Source: Planctomycetota bacterium
GTDB taxonomy: Bacteria; Planctomycetota; Brocadiia; Brocadiales; Bathyanammoxibiaceae
DNA: 27,717 nucleotides
Assembly (NCBI GenBank): GCA_030598065.1
Contig: JAUVQR010000001.1
Span: forward strand, 1-27,717
Direction of reading: 5' to 3'
Shown here: piece by piece, positions 23,689-27,717 of the stretch
Layout of the letters: each line of letters starts with the position of its first letter
How positions within the stretch are numbered: the first letter of the stretch is position 1
Position numbers and translations under genes: made by a program
Notes under the pieces: model-generated
What the model saw: only the letters and a program-made list of their open reading frames with translations
Told to the model about the DNA's origin: nothing
Database searches by the model: none

Positions 23689-23727
23689 GTGGTTTTAAAC
23701 GCTGATTGGAGGCCGTGAGGTCATAGT

Positions 23728-24018
23728 CTAATAATATTTGATAGAGAACGCCCCGGACTCACCGCGAGGCTCTTCCCGGGTGACGTCAACCTTGCTTACG
23801 ATGGCGCCGGGAGGGCCTTTCTGGCACCACTTTACCATCTCTTCGACATCACTGCGGTCGCCCTCAAACACGGCCTCTACCCGGCCGTCCCGGCAATTTT
23901 TGACCCATCCCGCCAGCCCCAGGGCTGCGGCCATGTTGTGGGTTGTAGCCCTGAAGAACACGCCCTGAACACTGCCCTCAACATAGACGTGGGCCCTGAC
24001 CCATTGGTCTTTAGACAT
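23728..24018 (-). CDS. acyP: Acylphosphatase
   Basis: A small cytoplasmic enzyme (EC 3.6.1.7) that hydrolyses acyl phosphates such as carbamoyl phosphate and 1,3-bisphosphoglycerate. At 96 residues it has the family's usual length. The signature HVYVEGSVQGVFFRATTHNMA contains the phosphate-binding Arg (R23). GLAGWVKNCRDGRVEAVFEG contains the catalytic Asn (N41). It lies 23 bases downstream of ccsA and is probably the last gene of the resB-ccsA-acyP transcript. A functional tie to cytochrome maturation is not expected from the family. Confidence 0.95.
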   Translation of the reverse strand: MSKDQWVRAHVYVEGSVQGVFFRATTHNMAAALGLAGWVKNCRDGRVEAVFEGDRSDVEEMVKWCQKGPPGAIVSKVDVTREEPRGESGAFSIKYY

Positions 24019-24041
24019 TTTAGCGACAGTCTACAAAGCGT

Positions 24042-24881
24042 CTACTGATTCTGGTACACGTGTGCGCTGTCCGCGGCGGACGGCAGATACGAAAGCCCCA
24101 GATAAGTAAAGACGACGGCCAGGAAGGCCACTATGAGGCATATACTCTGTATAACCGGCCTTTTCTCCTTCGATATCATCTGCATCTTTGGCAATACCAG
24201 CGGAGAGTGCAGGTAAACGAGGTAGATAAGCCAGGTAATCAGCGACCAGGTCTCTTTCGGGTCCCATGACCAGTACGTGCCCCAGGCCTTGTTGGCCCAG
24301 ACAGCACCTGTGACCATACCCAGCGTCAGGAACGGGAAGCCGAAGGCGACGATCTTGTAAGAGAGGTTTCCGAAATCGATGCCCGAATCGGCAGCTATAA
24401 GTGTTCCGCTCGGCCTTGTCCTCCCAACCAGGTACAGGATGGCCGTTAGGAACGATATGCCCAGCGCGGCGTAACCGATGAAATAGGTAATGACGTGCAC
24501 GGTTAGCCAGTTGCTCTGCAGTGCCGGCATCAGCGGCCTTATGGTCTCGTCGGACGTGGAGGCGTACAGCAAGGTGAGCATTATCATCACCGCGGCCAGC
24601 GCCCCTACTATCCTCAGGCTGTACATGTACTCAAGGATCAGGTACACAAGGCCTACCGACCAGGCATAGAATATGAGTGATTCATAGAGATTGGAAAAAG
24701 GCGCATGGCCGGCCTCCATCCACCGGTTTATCACCAGTACGGTGTTCAGGGCGAAACCTACGATAAATATGGCGAGCGCCGCCCTGCGAATTATGTCGGG
24801 CTTCCATATCTCCTTCATCACGCAGGCGACAGAAGCCACTATAAATGCCAGTAAAGCGACATTAATGGTAACGTATCCCAT
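24042..24881 (-). CDS. ccsA: Cytochrome c biogenesis protein CcsA (ResC)
   Basis: A polytopic membrane protein of 279 residues with about eight hydrophobic segments. With ResB it forms the System II complex that exports haem and attaches it to periplasmic c-type apocytochromes. The tryptophan-rich haem-handling WWD motif is at W200 to E210 (WGTYWSWDPKE), followed by TWSLITWLIYLVYLHS. Flanking histidines that could ligand haem are H129 (LTVHV) and H225 (YLHSP). ASTSDETIRPLMPALQSNWL precedes the first of these, as in the CcmC/CcsA superfamily. The ATG is 1 base past the resB stop. Its SD (GGAGGAGG) lies inside the last codons of resB, so translation is coupled. Confidence 0.94.
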   Translation of the reverse strand: MGYVTINVALLAFIVASVACVMKEIWKPDIIRRAALAIFIVGFALNTVLVINRWMEAGHAPFSNLYESLIFYAWSVGLVYLILEYMYSLRIVGALAAVMIMLTLLYASTSDETIRPLMPALQSNWLTVHVITYFIGYAALGISFLTAILYLVGRTRPSGTLIAADSGIDFGNLSYKIVAFGFPFLTLGMVTGAVWANKAWGTYWSWDPKETWSLITWLIYLVYLHSPLVLPKMQMISKEKRPVIQSICLIVAFLAVVFTYLGLSYLPSAADSAHVYQNQ

Positions 24882-24882
24882 T

Positions 24883-26682
24883 CTATTTTTCCTCCTCCTC
24901 TGCCTTCTTCGCCTGACTTCTCCGCTTTCTCAGCAGCGGCTTTAGGTAGAATATAAAGATTATACCAAAACACAATGTAGAAAATCCCGTATAAACCATC
25001 GCAATTCCAGGGTCGCGAGCCACCTGAAGGCCCGAGATCTTGGGGTTCTCGGGGTCATAACTTGACTGGTAGAACGAAAAACCGCCGTATTTCAGGGGGT
25101 CGTTGACCTCTATGGTCTTTTCCAGAACGACCTCACCGCCATCTATGACCCTGAGCGTGCTCTTCCAGTCCTTGATATTTTCCCCAAATTGCTCGTAAAG
25201 TAAAAAGAAATTTCCGTCCAGATACGGAGTGGGCTGCTTCGCGTCTGCGAATATCCAGTTCTCCAGCGGTCCGGCGGGTCCGTTCACCTCCACGTGCAGG
25301 GCGGGTTTATTTAACTCGTCGGAGCGGTTTACGACCGACTGCTTGAGGCTGAAATGCGGGTAAAATTTCGATACGGCCAGAACGTGGTCTGTATCGCCGA
25401 TAGCGTATTTTTTCTCCAGTTCCCAGTCCGTCGTCTCTACCACCTTGTTATCTTTTATGAACGTAAAGACTCTTTTGTTGTCCGGGCCCTGGAGTATCCT
25501 TATGTGCTGACTGACGAAGGAGGTCTCTTTAGGCACGATACAGGTGAGTTTTAGGCCCTTGTTCTTGGTTGGGTGCATCTTGTCCCAGTCGGGGAAGTTG
25601 GCGAATACCCAGCGTGCTTCAGTGGCCTCAGGTCCCTTCAGTTCTATCCGCACGGCGGGGTTTACCGGCTGCTGCTGGCTCAGGGGCAGGTCTTTTCTGG
25701 TAAAGTTGAGCGTGAGTTCCAAGAACTTTATGTCGTAGCCTTCGATGCTGACGCTCTTCCCTATCTCTACAGGGAACGTCTTCGTAACCTTCTTTTCTTC
25801 AACGGTCACGGTGAGCGAGGGCTTTTCTTGCGCCACCACCTGGGTGGCCGCCTTGTCGAGCGCCTCCGCGGAGTTAAACCACTGGTATTCCAGCTTCAAA
25901 TCCCTCTTGGCGTCTACGTATGAATTCCGGTCCTTCGCCACCAGCCATCCCTCTACGGCGACGTCCTTTGAAGCGTAAAGCTGGACGAAGATGGCCGGGT
26001 TTTCCACGTCGTCGGAGCTGTTCACCGCTTCTTCAAGTAACGCCGCGTCGGGGTAGTACTCCTTTATCGTCACGGTGTACGGGCTCTTCGGGACCGCTTG
26101 AACCACGCCGATGTCCACAGGCAACACCTTCTCACGGTGCTGGTCCTTGATATAGGTGACGAAGTCAAACTTTCCGGGGTGCTTTTCGGTGATGAATTTT
26201 ACCAGTTCCAGCTCGAAGGGTAGTTGCATGATCGAGGCGTCCCTCTTCTGAAACTGGTGCACCCTGTCCCCCTCGGCTATCCAGATTACGCCCTTGTGGC
26301 CGAATTTCAGGCCGATTATGCTGCCTATCAGGATGAGTATTATGCTGATGTGCGTGAGCAGGAAACCCATCTGCAGCAGATCCCCGCGCCAGCGCTCAAT
26401 CGTGCAACAGCTAAGGTTGGTGCAGAGCAGCACGAGCAGCAGTATAAACCCGTAGGATTGGAAGATGCAGTTCAGCTGGAGAAGCTGCACGATTGAGGCA
26501 AGACCCTCTCCGTACCGGGAGATGTACTCCTGGGGGAGCTTGTCCTGGACAATGAACGTACCCAGTACGCAGGCTAAGGCCATAAGAAAAATCAACACTA
26601 CAGCCAGCTTTACTGAGACAAATGTATTCCAGAGGAGGCTATTCTTAGCAGAAGCCTCAGCGTTTTTCACAACCTTAGCCAT
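24883..26682 (-). CDS. resB: Cytochrome c biogenesis protein ResB (Ccs1)-like
   Basis: Partner of CcsA in System II cytochrome c maturation, anchored in the membrane with a very large periplasmic domain. It is 599 residues from the ATG at 26682, which has AAGAG upstream; a GTG at 26724 would add 14. Membrane segments lie near 22-44, 78-93, 102-124 and 553-576. The ResB hallmark is near the C-terminus: IEVNDPLKYGGFSFYQSSYD, just before the last membrane helix. The periplasmic region seems to hold three copies of one module (about 203-279, 317-386 and 432-499), each with a NPA/KPA-type strand and an EGWL/ARWVFA/ENWIFA strand. The charged C-terminus AKKAEEEEK encodes the SD for ccsA. Confidence 0.9.
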   Translation of the reverse strand: MAKVVKNAEASAKNSLLWNTFVSVKLAVVLIFLMALACVLGTFIVQDKLPQEYISRYGEGLASIVQLLQLNCIFQSYGFILLLVLLCTNLSCCTIERWRGDLLQMGFLLTHISIILILIGSIIGLKFGHKGVIWIAEGDRVHQFQKRDASIMQLPFELELVKFITEKHPGKFDFVTYIKDQHREKVLPVDIGVVQAVPKSPYTVTIKEYYPDAALLEEAVNSSDDVENPAIFVQLYASKDVAVEGWLVAKDRNSYVDAKRDLKLEYQWFNSAEALDKAATQVVAQEKPSLTVTVEEKKVTKTFPVEIGKSVSIEGYDIKFLELTLNFTRKDLPLSQQQPVNPAVRIELKGPEATEARWVFANFPDWDKMHPTKNKGLKLTCIVPKETSFVSQHIRILQGPDNKRVFTFIKDNKVVETTDWELEKKYAIGDTDHVLAVSKFYPHFSLKQSVVNRSDELNKPALHVEVNGPAGPLENWIFADAKQPTPYLDGNFFLLYEQFGENIKDWKSTLRVIDGGEVVLEKTIEVNDPLKYGGFSFYQSSYDPENPKISGLQVARDPGIAMVYTGFSTLCFGIIFIFYLKPLLRKRRSQAKKAEEEEK

Positions 26683-26730
26683 AAAAACAATTCTCTTACG
26701 CCTCTGAAGAACATCGGACGGCACCAGACC

Positions 26731-26745
26731 CCCCGGTTTGCGGGG
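26731..26745 (-). terminator. Small GC hairpin between the OmpA-family gene and resB
   Basis: CCCCG (26731-26735), loop GTTTG, CGGGG (26741-26745). A stable 5-base-pair stem 25 bases past the OmpA-family stop on the minus strand, without a T-run. It might attenuate read-through into resB. Confidence 0.25.
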
Positions 26746-26770
26746 CCCTGTGCTATCCTGAACGCATTCC

Positions 26771-27430
26771 CTAGCCGCCCTCTTCAGTGGCTATAAGCAG
26801 AAATTCTACCCTTCTATTCTTTCTCTTACCGTCCTTAGAGTTGTTGTCCGCTATCGGACGGTTTGGACCATAGCTTACAATGTATACGCGGCTTGTGTCT
26901 ACCCCGCCCTGCCCGGTGATGTATTCAAAGACGCTGAGCGCCCTGCCGGCAGCAAGATGGTGGTTAGAATTCCACAGATACTTTGTCTTTACTATGGGGT
27001 CTGAGTCCGTATTGCCTACTATACGGATGCTCTCGCCGGGGCGTGCCTGCAGATGTTCCGCAATCTTTTTTAAGGCCACCTCTCCCTCGGGCTTGACGCT
27101 TGCCATGCCGGAGTCGAAGAGTATCATTTCCGGGAGCTGAATCACCGGACCCTCCGGCGTCTGTCTCACGGAGGCGCCGCCACCTATCGCCTTGGCAAGC
27201 TTGTCCAGCTCGGCCAGCAGCCTCGCCCTCTCTTCCGATTCCCTGGTCGCCCTTTCCTTGTAGGTGGCCGCCTCACGGTTGAGCATGTCTATCTCTTCGG
27301 CCTGGTCTCTGATGGTTATGGCCTGGCGGCGGTTAAGGCCTCTCAGCTCTTCCGTCTCGGCGCACCCCACGGCCATCCCCGCAAACACGGTGGCAAGAAA
27401 AAGCTTTAAATAAAGTGAAGTTTTACCCAT
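26771..27430 (-). CDS. OmpA-family peptidoglycan-associated lipoprotein
   Basis: An outer-membrane lipoprotein that anchors to peptidoglycan, similar in layout to Pal. It is 219 residues from the ATG at 27430, with GGGGAA about 8 bases upstream; an in-frame TTG at 27466 is less likely because it would put 12 extra residues before the signal. The signal peptide MGKTSLYLKLFLATVFAG ends in a lipobox AVGC, making C23 the lipidated residue, with Ala-Glu after it compatible with outer-membrane sorting. Residues 25-80 are a Glu/Arg-rich coiled coil. The OmpA/MotB domain (about 95-215) includes ILFDSGMASVKPEGEVALKKIA, IRIVGNTDSDPI, LAAGRALSVFEYI and the C-terminal NRRVEFLLI. Confidence 0.92.
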   Translation of the reverse strand: MGKTSLYLKLFLATVFAGMAVGCAETEELRGLNRRQAITIRDQAEEIDMLNREAATYKERATRESEERARLLAELDKLAKAIGGGASVRQTPEGPVIQLPEMILFDSGMASVKPEGEVALKKIAEHLQARPGESIRIVGNTDSDPIVKTKYLWNSNHHLAAGRALSVFEYITGQGGVDTSRVYIVSYGPNRPIADNNSKDGKRKNRRVEFLLIATEEGG

Positions 27431-27717
27431 ATCGTTTTCCCCGCGCTTCGTTTGTATTCTTACCAACCCTCACCAACAGGACTGAAACCTGTGTATTGTA
27501 TCCTTTCCCTGGAACAGATGGAAAGGAATGGAATTTTCTTCAACTACCCGGCAGGCAGCAAGGCTTTTTAACGGAAAGTCGTCTTTCGGGAGAACGCACC
27601 ACGGAGCCCCGTGTCGCCTTTGTCGCTACGACACAAGGGTTTAACGTGTCTTGCAGGTCTTGCAGACTATTTGTCACTCCCAGATACATGCTACAAGACA
27701 AATATATCACCATGGAA
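27431..27717 (-). promoter_or_regulatory. Long leader/upstream region of the OmpA-family gene
   Basis: About 290 bases without a gene. It holds three small hairpins: GAAAG/CTTTC (27574-27587), CACGG/CCGTG (27600-27613), and CCTTTGTCG/CGACACAAGG with a bulge (27617-27638). A perfect tandem 9-mer GTCTTGCAG occurs twice at 27648-27665. A TACAAT hexamer on the minus strand near 27500 lacks a good -35. I could not match it to a known riboswitch. Confidence 0.3.

Noticed and set aside
27530..27580. Weak likeness to a GEMM (cyclic-di-GMP) riboswitch on the minus strand (AAAGCC ... GCCGGGTAG)
   Set aside because: The central paired region and the conserved ACGCAAAG stretch are missing.
1..27717. Search by eye for CRISPR arrays, tRNA/rRNA genes, transposases and defence systems
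   Set aside because: No spaced direct repeats, no tRNA- or rRNA-like sequence and no transposase or defence-type protein was recognised.

Overview
The window is an ordinary chromosomal stretch dominated by housekeeping genes. It carries no rRNA, tRNA, CRISPR array, intact mobile element or recognisable defence locus. The organism is a bacterium with an outer membrane (an OmpA-type lipoprotein, exported proteins) that uses System II cytochrome c maturation (ResB/CcsA). The gene order polA-coaE-rho, the style of ScpA and a truncated HARE-HTH-like gene start suggest Planctomycetota, possibly a Brocadiae-like lineage. This assignment is an inference from protein flavour and was not tested by search.

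Layout. 1-1336 (minus): an M50 site-2-type protease followed by scpA, which runs off the left edge. 1551-2939 (plus): a DUF4438 protein and a tandem DUF1858 protein. 2954-3565 (minus): an unrecognised exported protein. 3762-4388 (plus): a MerR-type regulator with a HicB-like C-terminus, preceded by a good promoter and a dyad and followed by a T-tailed hairpin. 4523-5188 (minus): an exported SRPBCC protein. 5402-7799 (plus): carbamate kinase and a cyclic-2,3-diphosphoglycerate synthetase-like P-loop protein. 8049-9089 (plus): yggS and yggU. 9123-9214: a palindromic repeat. 9252-12362 (plus): ileS. 12399-13472 (minus): holB. 13558-16199 (minus): lpd-lipA-lipoyl-like operon. 16200-17017: an 818-bp gene-poor gap holding two promoters and a decayed excisionase-like HTH gene. 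17018-21692 (plus): polA-coaE-rho. 21731-23554 (minus): mnmG. 23728-26682 (minus): resB-ccsA-acyP. 26771-27430 (minus): OmpA-family lipoprotein with a long structured leader.

How the genes work together. ResB and CcsA form the haem-delivery and ligation complex for periplasmic c-type cytochromes. Lpd and LipA belong to lipoate metabolism, and the third gene of their operon encodes a lipoyl-fold protein that lacks the lysine needed for lipoylation. PolA, HolB, ScpA and Rho serve replication, chromosome segregation and transcription. IleS and MnmG serve translation.

Several minus-strand genes have clear sigma70-type promoters (TTGACA with a 17-base spacer). Two genes, the M50 protease and mnmG, have a -10 element so close to the ATG that leaderless mRNAs are likely. 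I found no convincing new multi-gene system. The best leads are the lysine-less lipoyl protein in a lipA operon, the MerR-HicB-like fusion with its dyad, the carbamate kinase/cPGS-like pair, and two gene remnants hidden in intergenic DNA.
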